NCBI RefSeq assembly: GCF_003253565.1
Contig: NZ_QKUF01000025.1
Coordinates: 35,025-89,221 of the forward strand
Length of the DNA stretch: 54,197 bases
From: Thermosporothrix hazakensis
Lineage (GTDB): Bacteria; Chloroflexota; Ktedonobacteria; Ktedonobacterales; Ktedonobacteraceae
Direction of reading: 5' to 3'
The position numbers were made by a program, and so were the translations under genes. Every line of letters begins with the position of its first letter. The stretch's first letter is position 1. The notes beneath the pieces are model-generated. The model was not told the origin of the DNA. It searched no databases and saw only the letters and a list, made by a program, of their open reading frames with translations. This document shows positions 1-8,227 of this stretch, piece by piece.

Positions 1-732
1 CCCTATCTCTGCCGGCACCTCCCTTAGCTGGTTCATTGCGAGATCCAGCACCTCTAACTGCTGCAACTTCCCTATCTCCGCTGGCAATTCTTTCAGTCGA
101 TTCGCAGATAGATCAAGTTCTGTTAAGTGCATTTTCCCAATTTCTGGAGGAAACTCCGTCAACTGATTATCAGATAAACATAATATCCGAAGACTTCTCA
201 AGTTCCAAATAACAACAGGTAAATTTGTAAGCATATTCTTACTATCCTGATATAGCTTCTCTTCCTGCGGGAAAAACACCCTGTCAACGATGAAAACATC
301 ATCATTTTCCACTGCTAAGCTTTTGTTATTGCCTAAATTCAGCGCTCGTAGCTCCTCCAGCTCAAGAGTAATTTTTGGGAACTCAGTCAACTGATTATTA
401 CCAATAGAAAGCGCGGTTAGTTGCTGGAGATAGCGGAGCTCATCAGGAAGAGTGATTAAGAGATTATAATCCAGAATAAGGGATTCTAGAGCAGTCAGAT
501 GAGCAATCTCAGGAGGAAGTGAGGATATTTCATTGAAACTTACGTCAAGCACCCGCAGGTGTGTCAGCTCACAGAGCGAGGCGGGAAGCGTGGTCATCCC
601 GGAACCAGAAAAGCACAATTCGGTCAGGTGGCCGTCTTCGTCGAACTTGGTGTCACACTGCTCAGGCAGGTATTCTTGCACGAGGCGCTCGACAATTTGC
701 CGGTCGGTCAATGGGGTCGTCACAGCTAGCAC
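1..732 (-). CDS. Leucine-rich repeat protein, C-terminus off the left edge
   Basis: An open minus-strand frame of 244 codons runs off the window edge without a stop. After a short N-terminal part it is made of repeats of about 23 residues of the form LxxLxxLxLxxNxLxxLPxEIG, the bacterial leucine-rich repeat pattern. The spacing is interrupted once, around positions 240-320, by a longer insert. GGAGG at 735-739 lies 2 bases before GTG at 732 and 11 bases before a second in-frame GTG at 723, so the start could be either. A good promoter lies just upstream (777-805). LRR proteins bind proteins; the partner here cannot be told. No signal peptide is seen. Confidence 0.85.
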   Translation of the reverse strand, partial: MLAVTTPLTDRQIVERLVQEYLPEQCDTKFDEDGHLTELCFSGSGMTTLPASLCELTHLRVLDVSFNEISSLPPEIAHLTALESLILDYNLLITLPDELRYLQQLTALSIGNNQLTEFPKITLELEELRALNLGNNKSLAVENDDVFIVDRVFFPQEEKLYQDSKNMLTNLPVVIWNLRSLRILCLSDNQLTEFPPEIGKMHLTELDLSANRLKELPAEIGKLQQLEVLDLAMNQLREVPAEIG

Positions 733-776
733 ATCCTCCACAAAAAGAGCGTAGAACAATATTTTCAGATGAGGCT

Positions 777-805
777 ATTATACACGCTCCTTCATCTCTT
801 TACAA
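777..805 (-). promoter_or_regulatory. Promoter of the LRR gene
   Basis: On the minus strand TTGTAA (805-800) and a perfect TATAAT (782-777) are separated by 17 bases. Transcription should begin near 770, about 40 bases before the GTG start. Confidence 0.6.
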
Positions 806-1167
806 GTGGCATTACTTTTTTCCCCTTCAACTTTCACAGCGTCTTCTTCCTACGGCAATCGCTCTTTGCACCGGTAATGAGTATATCCATTCAGTACCAC
901 CAGCACAGTCTACGCTTCTGAAGCCCATATCTTCCGATTTTTCAGGGATCTGCTATAGAAGAAAAGAAGAGCTTGAGCGGAATCACATGGGAGCATTCAT
1001 ATGAGGCGAGGAGGTAAAGGCGCTTCGAAAGAGGTTGCGTTACTATAGAAGAATAGTTCCGCTGTCAGAATCATGCCATCGACTGAGCGTTTTCCGCTTC
1101 CTTGCTCCGTTGTTACACAATTTCAAGAACTTCTGTCGGAACTTTCGGCTATTTCTTCACTTCTTGC
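806..1167. other. Intergenic stretch with nothing recognisable
   Basis: This is the space between the divergent LRR and PadR promoters. Open frames here continue past neighbouring genes or have no ribosome site, and no repeat or hairpin stands out. Confidence 0.5.
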
Positions 1168-1196
1168 TTGACACCCCCCATTTTCACCGCTATACT
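1168..1196 (+). promoter_or_regulatory. Sigma-70-type promoter of the PadR gene
   Basis: A perfect TTGACA (1168-1173) is followed after 17 bases by TATACT (1191-1196). Transcription should start near 1203, which leaves a leader of about 36 bases and shows that the upstream in-frame TTG at 1035 cannot be the start of the gene. Confidence 0.75.
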
Positions 1197-1238
1197 ACCG
1201 GCAGCCCGGAATTCAACCATAAATATAGACATCAGGAT

Positions 1239-1829
1239 ATGGAATTGATTACACGATTGCTTATTCTTGGATTACTCATGCAAAAGCCGCTGTCCGGATA
1301 TGCGATCCAGATATATTTGCAGCGAGGGCAAACCGACCTGTGGGCCGGCATCCAGTCCGGTTCGGTGTATCATGCCTTGAAGAAGCTGACCAGGGAAGGG
1401 CTGATTGTCATACAGGCAACCGAGCAGACCGGCAATCGCACAAAGGTGATTTACGCGATCACCAACGAGGGGAAAAAGGTGTATCGCCAGCTCCTGCGCG
1501 AGAGCCTGGGCACGCCGTTCTTGCACTTTCCGACAGGAATTTATGCCGCGCTCAGCTTTCTGGACGACCTGCCAAGAGAAGAAGTCATACTGGCAATCGA
1601 TCGACAAATAGAGCTTCTTGAACAGGCACTCACCCGCTGGAACGCGTGTGAAAAAGAGAACGAAGCCACTCTTCTGCGCTCTCTGGAACGGGTTCCGACC
1701 TACATTCATTTGCTCTTTGCGAACGCCCGTCAGCATATCGAGACCGACCTTCACAGCCTTCGCACCCTGCGCGAGCTTTTGCCAACCATCGAGCCGGTGC
1801 CGCTTCTCCCAGAAGATGAGGCATTTTAA
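1239..1829 (+). CDS. PadR-family transcriptional regulator
   Basis: The product is 196 residues. It begins with the PadR winged-helix pattern (LLILGLLMQKPLSGYAIQ, then GSVYHALKKLTREGLI and the wing NRTKVIYAITNEGK) and continues with the helical C-terminal dimerisation domain typical of PadR-s2 proteins. The ATG at 1239 is chosen because the strong promoter at 1168-1196 excludes the longer frame. PadR proteins are repressors that respond to small molecules or stress and often control efflux pumps or their own gene. No transporter lies next to it on this strand, so its target is unknown. Confidence 0.9.
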   Translation: MELITRLLILGLLMQKPLSGYAIQIYLQRGQTDLWAGIQSGSVYHALKKLTREGLIVIQATEQTGNRTKVIYAITNEGKKVYRQLLRESLGTPFLHFPTGIYAALSFLDDLPREEVILAIDRQIELLEQALTRWNACEKENEATLLRSLERVPTYIHLLFANARQHIETDLHSLRTLRELLPTIEPVPLLPEDEAF

Positions 1830-1931
1830 GCGCTCGCACACTATTTTTCTCTTTCGTCCCTTCCTTTTTCTACTCAAAAATAGGGGTGCACCCTTGCAGG
1901 AGACTCACAGCCACCTGCCACGTCTCCCCGA

Positions 1932-2147
1932 CTAGAGCCGATTCATCGGGGAGTCATATAGCGAGTTGGCAAGCAGCGTGAAGATGGTTTCCTCTTCTTG
2001 CATCAGCTCGTCGAGGCTGCGAGTCTTCTGCTTATCAATTGGCTCTAATTGTGGCTTGAAGAACTGCTGGATCTGCTGCTCGATTGTCTCCCGTGCAGGA
2101 AGAAGGGTCGCCATTTTGTTGGTGATCTGTGTTGCAAGTGTCATCAT
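1932..2147 (-). CDS. Small hypothetical protein, 71 residues
   Basis: AAAGGAG lies about 10 bases before a double ATG, which is a good start. The product is mainly helical and charged, with glutamine-, glutamate- and leucine-rich segments, no membrane segment and no cysteine. No family is recognised. It lies downstream of the HD-Pnk gene on the same strand with 165 bases between them, and that gap holds a 15-bp palindrome (2221-2235) and a TATACT box. It may therefore have its own regulated promoter. Confidence 0.6.
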   Translation of the reverse strand: MMTLATQITNKMATLLPARETIEQQIQQFFKPQLEPIDKQKTRSLDELMQEEETIFTLLANSLYDSPMNRL

Positions 2148-2198
2148 TTTTCAGTATCTCCTTTGTTGTTTTCTCTTGTTGGTAAGGAGTATACCGGG

Positions 2199-2235
2199 GA
2201 TTTGTCGCAGGCATATCGCTGATTTGTCACAAATC
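2199..2235. promoter_or_regulatory. Candidate operator upstream of the 71-residue gene
   Basis: GATTTGTCACAAATC at 2221-2235 is a perfect 7-1-7 palindrome. The half-site GATTTGTCGC occurs again at 2199-2208. On the minus strand a TATACT box lies at 2193-2188, between the sites and the gene, but no convincing -35 is visible. Confidence 0.4.
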
Positions 2236-2312
2236 TGTCGCGTTTGGGGGAGAGCATGGAAGCGACGAGAAGGGGAACGGATCCGCCCTCTCGCCTGCTG
2301 TATTTCTGCAAT

Positions 2313-3446
2313 TCAGCTCGTCACCCACTCGACATGGTGCGCCTCAATCGGGTCTGGAACCTCTAGCTTGCTCAATAGCTTGAAGATGACCGACTCCGGC
2401 ACGCCAGCCTGTCGCTCTCGATTGCGCTGAAGCAGCTTCTCAAGCGGCGTCTCAATATAGATAAGCCGCACACGCGCCCCATATGCGACAAACAGATCAA
2501 TCAACTGAGCGCGAAGCATCCGGGTGACATTGGTCGCGTTCCAGACGAATGAGCGCTGTTCCCGCAGCAGCTCCCGGGCACGCTCCTTTGCTTGCTGCAC
2601 CACGCGCCCCTGATCGTCCTCCGGAGAGACATGCAGCTCCTGACGCAGCGCATCAAGCGAGATGACAGGCCAATCCTGGTAGTGCTGCTGAAGGTAGGTG
2701 TCCTTCCCGGCACCAGGCAAACCAGCAAGCATCACTACCTCGCAGGTCGTCGCGTCGTAGGCGTCATAGGCCGGGTCGCGGCGCTCGCTATGAAAGTACT
2801 CGAAGCGGCTGAAGTCTGATGAGAAGCGGTACGGAGCCTCATAGCAACCAAGCTCAGAACAGAACTCACGAAACAGTGCCACGCGGTCCAGCAGTTCAGC
2901 CTGATCGTCACAAATGCGTCCGCGCACGTCTGCCTCGGCCAGCAAAGCCAGATGATCCAAACGCACACACTGACTCGCCGCCAGCAGCTCCTTCTCCTCG
3001 CGATCGAAAAAGTGCAGCGGCAGGCCATGATAGCGAACCAGGCGAACAATATACTCGCGCATGGTGAGGGGTAAGCATTCATCCAGGCCATCACCGCTCA
3101 TCAGCAGCCGCCGCGCCAGGAGCCCCCCGCGACGTGCATGCCCCTTTGACGTGATGCGCCCGTTAGCTTCGATTTTCGTGCAAAGCGGCTTCGCGATATC
3201 GTGCAACAATGCGGCAGTCAGCAGGACGCCTCGTTCAGCTTCGGTACAGTGAAGCAGCTCAACAAGCTGCATCATCGCCTCAAAAACCATCCTGGTATGA
3301 ATCAACACATCGCCCTCGGCATGAAAGCGAGCATCCTGAGGCACATCGTGCAGTGTCTGAAGCCAGGCGAAGCGGCTTCGTACGCCATCCCAACCGGTCA
3401 GCGGATAGCCGGGAAAGCTCCCGGTGAATAGCAAGCGATCATCCAT
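2313..3446 (-). CDS. HD-Pnk: HD phosphoesterase fused to 5'-OH polynucleotide kinase
   Basis: The protein has 377 residues. An N-terminal HD domain (about 1-215) carries the pair His82-Asp83 in LLHDIAKP, with further histidines at 50, 103 and 140 placed like metal ligands. A C-terminal P-loop kinase (about 235-375) carries GLPGAGKDT (242-250), Asp265 in SLDALR and an RNRER arginine motif (341-345). This is the domain order of the HD-Pnk family characterised from Runella slithyformis, which removes 2',3'-phosphates and phosphorylates 5'-OH ends of broken RNA or DNA. The ATG at 3446 follows GGAGG by 8 bases and overlaps the ligase stop by 8 bases, so the two genes are translationally coupled. 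A longer frame from 3473 is possible but has a poorer start. Confidence 0.87.
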   Translation of the reverse strand: MDDRLLFTGSFPGYPLTGWDGVRSRFAWLQTLHDVPQDARFHAEGDVLIHTRMVFEAMMQLVELLHCTEAERGVLLTAALLHDIAKPLCTKIEANGRITSKGHARRGGLLARRLLMSGDGLDECLPLTMREYIVRLVRYHGLPLHFFDREEKELLAASQCVRLDHLALLAEADVRGRICDDQAELLDRVALFREFCSELGCYEAPYRFSSDFSRFEYFHSERRDPAYDAYDATTCEVVMLAGLPGAGKDTYLQQHYQDWPVISLDALRQELHVSPEDDQGRVVQQAKERARELLREQRSFVWNATNVTRMLRAQLIDLFVAYGARVRLIYIETPLEKLLQRNRERQAGVPESVIFKLLSKLEVPDPIEAHHVEWVTS

Positions 3447-4239
3447 TGTCATCACCTCCAAACAGCGATACATCCGCCCGCAGTTGGTTCGGCAGAATAG
3501 GCCGCTCCATCCAGTGACTACCCGAACTCAACAAAGATTGCAGAAAACCCGCCCGAACGTACTTGTAGCGCTCCTTCACAACCCCTTCCTCCTCCACCTT
3601 GATGTACAACCCCTCCATCAGGCCGCTGGTATCGGTTTCCTCCAGGACGCGCTCAAATTCCAAACCGCGCGATATACACAATTCCTGCAAGCGCCCAAGT
3701 GCACCAGCACCGATAAAGTGTGAGGGGCCGATCAGCGCAGGAAGCGGAGGCAGCTCCTCATAGATTCCTTCCGTCAGCACCTTGACCGAGACGATAAAAG
3801 GAAGCGAACGAAGCAGCTTCCGGCGCTGCTCCGTACTGAGAAAGACGGAGCGCGCGGTATCGTATATATCAAATTCCAGGAAGTAGTGAGGCAACTCAGT
3901 ATAGAAAACGGTATGTTTCGCATACAGCCATTCTCCAAAAAGAATGTAGCGATCTTCAAGTACCTCATATAATTCCTGCATATACCGATACGACCATTGC
4001 TTGAAGAGATGAAACTGTCGCTCGCGAGGCCCACCCGTCAGAAAATGCCCACGACTTTGCAGGAATAGTTGACCATTCTCATCAAAGCGAAGCGCACAGT
4101 TTGCACCATCCATCTTTTCTTCAATCACAAGATAGCGTCCTTCCAGCTCACGCAGCGGAATCACATACATATCTTCATCGCCGCGCTGCACCCCCGAACC
4201 AACAAGATGAGGAGTTCGCGGATACTTAAAAAGGTCCAT
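3439..4239 (-). CDS. ATP-dependent RNA ligase family protein
   Basis: This 266-residue nucleotidyltransferase has the adenylated lysine in EEKMDGAN (Lys42), a FGEWLYAKH block near residue 101, motif III around HYFLEFDIYD (118-127), motif IV as EGLYIKVE (209-216) and motif V lysines in VKERYKYVR (221-229). It should seal 5'-phosphate and 3'-OH ends through a ligase-AMP intermediate. The next gene encodes the end-healing enzyme that would make such ends, so the pair forms a complete nick or break repair unit. AAGGA lies 7 bases before the ATG. Whether tRNA, other RNA or DNA is the natural substrate cannot be read from the sequence. Confidence 0.87.
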   Translation of the reverse strand: MDLFKYPRTPHLVGSGVQRGDEDMYVIPLRELEGRYLVIEEKMDGANCALRFDENGQLFLQSRGHFLTGGPRERQFHLFKQWSYRYMQELYEVLEDRYILFGEWLYAKHTVFYTELPHYFLEFDIYDTARSVFLSTEQRRKLLRSLPFIVSVKVLTEGIYEELPPLPALIGPSHFIGAGALGRLQELCISRGLEFERVLEETDTSGLMEGLYIKVEEEGVVKERYKYVRAGFLQSLLSSGSHWMERPILPNQLRADVSLFGGDDNG

Positions 4240-4598
4240 AACAGTTCCTTTCGTCTGACTACATCTGGCATCATCAACGAGGAAGCAGCATGGAAATCCA
4301 TGGGAAAGGGCATGAGGAGCTGAATGAGGAAGAAATGAGCGCCTCAGAGGAAGTCATATTGCAGCTTCAGAACATTCGAGACACGCCATCGTACCGCTGA
4401 GGATTATGCATTTCCTCAACGGACAAGCCCTTCACAGGATGTTCCATGCCAGAGAGTGAAGGCATGGTTTCATGAGGTGTCTGTTAGTTCGTCTGCTCCA
4501 TGTGCGCTCTACTCCGACGTTTTCGCGTCTTTTGTCAAGCATACCATAACATCGATCCAAAGACAAGCCTGATCCCATCCATACATTTTGACATGCAA
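4240..4598. other. Intergenic space between the repair and capsid operons
   Basis: The ligase and capsid genes are divergent. No convincing gene is seen in this stretch; the promoter for the capsid operon starts at its right end. Confidence 0.5.
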
Positions 4599-4607
4599 TG
4601 GTATAAT
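4599..4607 (+). promoter_or_regulatory. Extended -10 promoter of the capsid operon
   Basis: TG at 4599-4600, one base, then a perfect TATAAT (4602-4607) form an extended -10 element. A TTGACA at 4588 is only 8 bases away, too close to be its -35. Start of transcription is expected near 4614, giving a leader of about 110 bases. Confidence 0.6.
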
Positions 4608-4722
4608 ATACACAGTACAACATTCTTTTCCTCTTTTGGGTGCCAGACAAGTAGATGGGGTCGCGGCGGTCAGGCTGCTTGCTTGCAGAAGCCTGTCGCG
4701 CCTCAGGAGGAAGGTTGGGAGG

Positions 4723-6681
4723 ATGAAGGAGCACCACACGGAGCCGCATGACGGCCATTCCCACGCTCACATCATCATCGAGGATGCGCGCATTCTCGAA
4801 CAGCGGCAGACCAGCCCGGGTCATGCCGTGCGAGTCACCGTCATCCAGGGCGGCATCTCGAAAAACGGCTATGCCTATGATGAAGCCGCGCTTCGTCGCA
4901 TCATGGAGCTTCTAGAGGGCGCTCACGCCTATGCTGATCATGCCGGACCGGAAGCAAGCGGACGGAGCGTGCGCGACGTTGTCGGCTTCTATCACGATGT
5001 GCAGTTTGTACCCGGCAATCCGGCCCGGGTTGATGCAACACTGCACATCCTTGAAGCTGCCGACTGGCTCTGGACGCTGATTCGTGAGGCATGTGAACTC
5101 GGTCGCCCTGATCTCATCGGGCTCTCGGTCGATCTCTATGGTCACTGGCAGCATGATGATGATCTACAGGCGAAAAAGGTAACGGAGGTTCTTGCGCTCA
5201 ACTCCTGTGACGTGGTCACTCGGCCGAGCGCAGGCGGAACGTTCCGACACATCATTTCGGACGACAGTATGTATCGACAGCAGGAGGAATGGGGAAATTC
5301 TATGGAACAGCAACCAATCGAAGAGCAGCGCCGTCAGCTTGAGGCGGCCCTTCAGGACGTCCAGCAGCAGCGTTGTGAGCTCGCACTTGAGCGCACGCTT
5401 CAGGAAAGCATCCTGCCCGCTGCGCTCAAGACACAGCTTCGCAGCCGCTTCTCAGGCCGCATCTTTGAACAGAGCGAGCTCGAACAAGAGGTCAGCAATG
5501 CGCTGCACCTGATGGCCGAACTCTCGCGTGACGGGCTGGTTCGTGGGAATGGCATCGAGAAAGCCGTGATCTCCGATGTGATCAGCGAGGCCGAGAAGGT
5601 ACAGGCCGCCTTTGATCGCCTCTTTGATCTCGACATCGACACCGCACGCCTGGGCAACATCCGGCCCTTTGCCGGCATTCGCGAAGCCTATGCACGCGTC
5701 ACCGGTGATAGCTCCGTCGCAAGTGGGCTCAGCAGCGCCTCAACGCTTGGTATGATTCGCGTCTCAGAGTCCGCTCCACTTGCTCGCCTGACTGAGGCGG
5801 ATACCACCACCGCCAGCTTCGCCTATCTGCTTGGTTCATCGATGAATAAACGCCTGCTCAAGGACTATCAGGCCTGGCCCGCCGACTGGATGCAATTCGT
5901 TTCTATCGTGCCTATCAAGGATTTCAAGCAGCAAAGCCGCGTCCGCATGGGCCACTTCAATAGCCTGCCGATCGTGCCCGAGAATACGGCCTATAGCGCC
6001 GTCTCCCTCAGCGACAGCGCCGCCGTCTACGTGCCGCAGAAGCGCGGGAATCTGGTCTCGATCAGCCGCGAGACGATCCTGAACGACGATCTCCAGGCAC
6101 TGCGCCAGATCCCCGCCAGGTTGGCAACCGCTGCCGCTTATACGCTTGCTGAATTTGTCTATAGCTTCCTCAGCAGCAACCCGACGATCTACGATGGAAG
6201 CCCGCTCTTCAATACCGGGAATCCGCATCACAACGCCAGCGACAAAGCATTGAGCGCAGAGGCGTTACAAAGTGGCGTTTCGGCCATGCGTGTGCAGACC
6301 AACACCGCTGGCAAGCGCATCGGCCTGCGTCCACGGTTCCTTGTTGTCCCGCCCGAACTGGAATGGCAGGCGATGATCCTGACACGCTCCGCCCAGTTGC
6401 CAGGCTCCGCCAACAACGATGTCAACCCGATGCAGGGCTACGTCACACCAATCATCAGCGCCCAGTTGAGCAATCCGGCACAATGGTTCCTCGTGGCAGA
6501 TCCTCGCATGATTGATACGATTGAAATCGGCTTCATCGGCGGGCAGGTCAACCCGGCACTTTTCATTCAGGATCAGCCTACAAGCGGCCTGAACTTCACC
6601 CAGGACATGCTCACCTACAAGATTCGCCACGAGTATGGCGGCGCCGTCGTTGATTACCGTGGCCTCTATCGAGGCGCATAA
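4723..6681 (+). CDS. Phage prohead protease / major capsid protein fusion (Mu gpT-like)
   Basis: The product is 652 residues in three parts. Residues about 20-180 resemble a prohead maturation protease, with His73 in AYADHAG and Ser135 in IGLSVD as the likely catalytic pair. Residues about 195-230 are a glutamine- and glutamate-rich helix like a scaffold or delta domain. The rest resembles the Mu gpT family of HK97-fold capsid proteins, with the DGSPLFNTGNPHHN and LRPRFLVVPPELE blocks near residues 490-550. The protease should cleave the fusion so that capsid subunits assemble. The ATG at 4723 is preceded by AGGAGG and GGGAGG. The TTG at 4588 lies inside the promoter and is rejected. An internal in-frame ATG at 5302 may give a scaffold-capsid product alone. 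Confidence 0.8.
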   Translation: MKEHHTEPHDGHSHAHIIIEDARILEQRQTSPGHAVRVTVIQGGISKNGYAYDEAALRRIMELLEGAHAYADHAGPEASGRSVRDVVGFYHDVQFVPGNPARVDATLHILEAADWLWTLIREACELGRPDLIGLSVDLYGHWQHDDDLQAKKVTEVLALNSCDVVTRPSAGGTFRHIISDDSMYRQQEEWGNSMEQQPIEEQRRQLEAALQDVQQQRCELALERTLQESILPAALKTQLRSRFSGRIFEQSELEQEVSNALHLMAELSRDGLVRGNGIEKAVISDVISEAEKVQAAFDRLFDLDIDTARLGNIRPFAGIREAYARVTGDSSVASGLSSASTLGMIRVSESAPLARLTEADTTTASFAYLLGSSMNKRLLKDYQAWPADWMQFVSIVPIKDFKQQSRVRMGHFNSLPIVPENTAYSAVSLSDSAAVYVPQKRGNLVSISRETILNDDLQALRQIPARLATAAAYTLAEFVYSFLSSNPTIYDGSPLFNTGNPHHNASDKALSAEALQSGVSAMRVQTNTAGKRIGLRPRFLVVPPELEWQAMILTRSAQLPGSANNDVNPMQGYVTPIISAQLSNPAQWFLVADPRMIDTIEIGFIGGQVNPALFIQDQPTSGLNFTQDMLTYKIRHEYGGAVVDYRGLYRGA

Positions 6682-6742
6682 CAGGCGATTTCGTGCCTGC
6701 TCTCACCAACAGGGCAGGCACTCAGAAAGGAGATGAGAACAC

Positions 6743-7036
6743 ATGCTCAATCTGGCTGAACTCCTGTGGGGACGCTTCAATAGCGGCACGAGCGTACAGC
6801 CCGGCACCTACCTGACGCTGCGCACGCTCGCCTATGTGCAACTCACAGAAGCAAGCTCACTGCCAGCAGGTGGCACCTGGCACCGCATCTCAAGCGATAC
6901 GACGCTGACTGCCGCTGACCTTGCGACAACGGTGAATAGTGTCCTGCATACGGCCTATACCGCGGCAAGCTTCCATGCCTATAATGCCGCCTCCGATGCT
7001 GTCCCGGAGCCAGGCCAGCAGGCCAACGACGCGTAA
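6743..7036 (+). CDS. Small virion-associated protein, 97 residues
   Basis: AAAGGAG lies about 8 bases before the ATG, 61 bases after the capsid gene. The product is rich in Thr, Ala and Ser and has no transmembrane segment or known motif. Its place directly after the capsid gene is where phages put capsid decoration or head-completion proteins, so a structural role is likely but not shown. It is followed by the next gene after 4 bases. Confidence 0.65.
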   Translation: MLNLAELLWGRFNSGTSVQPGTYLTLRTLAYVQLTEASSLPAGGTWHRISSDTTLTAADLATTVNSVLHTAYTAASFHAYNAASDAVPEPGQQANDA

Positions 7037-7040
7037 ACCT

Positions 7041-7640
7041 ATGGCTCAGATCATCAAGCGCGGCCTGCTTCTCGGCTTCAATGCAAGCAGCTATACGGCT
7101 ATGGTCAGCATGCTGGATGGGAATGTCATTCGTGATATTCCCGTCGCCACCCACATGGACCCCTCATCGCTGCTCAGTGGCGCGGCCTGTGCCGTCCTCT
7201 TCTTCGATGAGAACAACCATACAGACGCGGTCGTGCTGGCTGTCTATCCACAAGGGAACTATGGCGTGCCGACACCGCTTCCCGGGCGCGTGACCATGCT
7301 CATTCCGCCCTACAGGCCGTATAATGGCACAACCTTTGAGGCCAACACCACGACGGTCGCTACCTTTACCGGCGGCTCAACAGGCATCCCGGTCGGCGTG
7401 CGGGCCATTCTTTGCTCACTACAATCCGCTCCGACCTCGGGCGCAGGCTACGTCGTGCTTAAACCAACCAACCTGACGCCAGACATCGGCATGGGGATTC
7501 AAACCTCGCAAGGCAGCGTCGCAGGCGTCTACGAAAAGGTCTTCGGCATCCTGCCGATGGCTCCTGATGGCAAGGTCAATGTACGCACCATTAACGCGAA
7601 ATGTGCCGTTGTGCTCGAAATCACTGGCTATATACTCTAG
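7041..7640 (+). CDS. Probable phage structural protein, 199 residues
   Basis: The frame is open further upstream, but ATG 7041, four bases after the previous stop, avoids overlap and suggests translational coupling; it has no clear ribosome site of its own. The sequence is rich in Gly, Thr, Pro and beta-branched residues, as in beta-structured virion proteins. The C-terminal half (TFTGGSTGIPVG onward, ending EITGYIL) looks like a beta-sandwich such as a capsid spike or tail tip domain. No specific family is recognised. Confidence 0.65.
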   Translation: MAQIIKRGLLLGFNASSYTAMVSMLDGNVIRDIPVATHMDPSSLLSGAACAVLFFDENNHTDAVVLAVYPQGNYGVPTPLPGRVTMLIPPYRPYNGTTFEANTTTVATFTGGSTGIPVGVRAILCSLQSAPTSGAGYVVLKPTNLTPDIGMGIQTSQGSVAGVYEKVFGILPMAPDGKVNVRTINAKCAVVLEITGYIL

Positions 7641-7652
7641 AAAGGGGCTGAT

Positions 7653-7916
7653 ATGGAGATAGAACCGCTTCAGCAGCCGTCTCGCCTCGAGATCTGGGTC
7701 ACGCGCCTCGAACAGACCGCGCTCCTGCTCCTGAGCTCGCTCGATCTTGAGGAGATGAGCACAAAAGAGCGCTTTGCAGCCGCTCTCAAGTGCATCGCGC
7801 TCCTGACACGCCTGCTACAGCGACTTGAGCGCACTGAGATGGATGCATCATTGCAGCGTGCAATGCGAGATTTACAGGTAAAACTGCGCACGGCAGGTCC
7901 TGTGACCTTGCCATAA
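7653..7916 (+). CDS. Small helical protein of the capsid operon, 87 residues
   Basis: A purine-rich ribosome site (AAAGGGG) precedes the ATG, 12 bases after the previous stop. The product is almost entirely helical and leucine-rich, with heptad-like spacing (LLLLSSLDLEEM, ALLTRLLQRLERTEM), so it may form a coiled coil or helical bundle. There is no similarity I can name. The next gene is about 80 bases away, so it ends the first part of the operon. Confidence 0.6.
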   Translation: MEIEPLQQPSRLEIWVTRLEQTALLLLSSLDLEEMSTKERFAAALKCIALLTRLLQRLERTEMDASLQRAMRDLQVKLRTAGPVTLP

Positions 7917-7999
7917 CACGCTCTGAGTCTGCTTTTATGACAGTTTGATGAAAAACATGGCATACTCAATGACAAACTTTTCATAGAAGCAGGCTCATC

Positions 8000-8227
8000 T
8001 TGAAACACAATGAAACAGAAAAACATACAGAGAAGCAGCAATCTGAACAGACGCTTCTTCCGGTCGCTCAGAAACAGCCCATCAACGAGCAGAAAGATGA
8101 AGAAACAGACATGTCACGATTCATACAGATAGATATAATAATCCCGGGTAAAGGGACAGAGCCAGGCAGGACAGGCTACCGCGCTCCGCGCATAGCAATT
8201 TTTGGACAGAAGGCAGGGACTCAATGA
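8000..8227 (+). CDS. Possible 75-residue hydrophilic protein
   Basis: A TTG-started frame ends in a TGA that overlaps the next gene's start (8224-8227), the layout of coupled genes. The product is highly charged and glutamine-rich at its N-terminus and basic and glycine-rich at its C-terminus. Its ribosome site is weak. It may be real or may simply be an open frame; the overlap is the main argument for it. Confidence 0.35.
   Translation: MKHNETEKHTEKQQSEQTLLPVAQKQPINEQKDEETDMSRFIQIDIIIPGKGTEPGRTGYRAPRIAIFGQKAGTQ

Noticed and set aside
561..1004. 147-codon plus-strand frame at the left end
   Set aside because: It lies opposite the LRR coding frame and its own promoter, with no ribosome site or domain.
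1272..1877. 201-codon minus-strand frame over the PadR gene
   Set aside because: It is antisense to a clear PadR gene with promoter; composition is that of a shadow frame.
4588..4593. TTGACA as -35 box or TTG as capsid gene start
   Set aside because: It is only 8 bases from TATAAT, so cannot pair with it, and a start here would be upstream of the transcript start.
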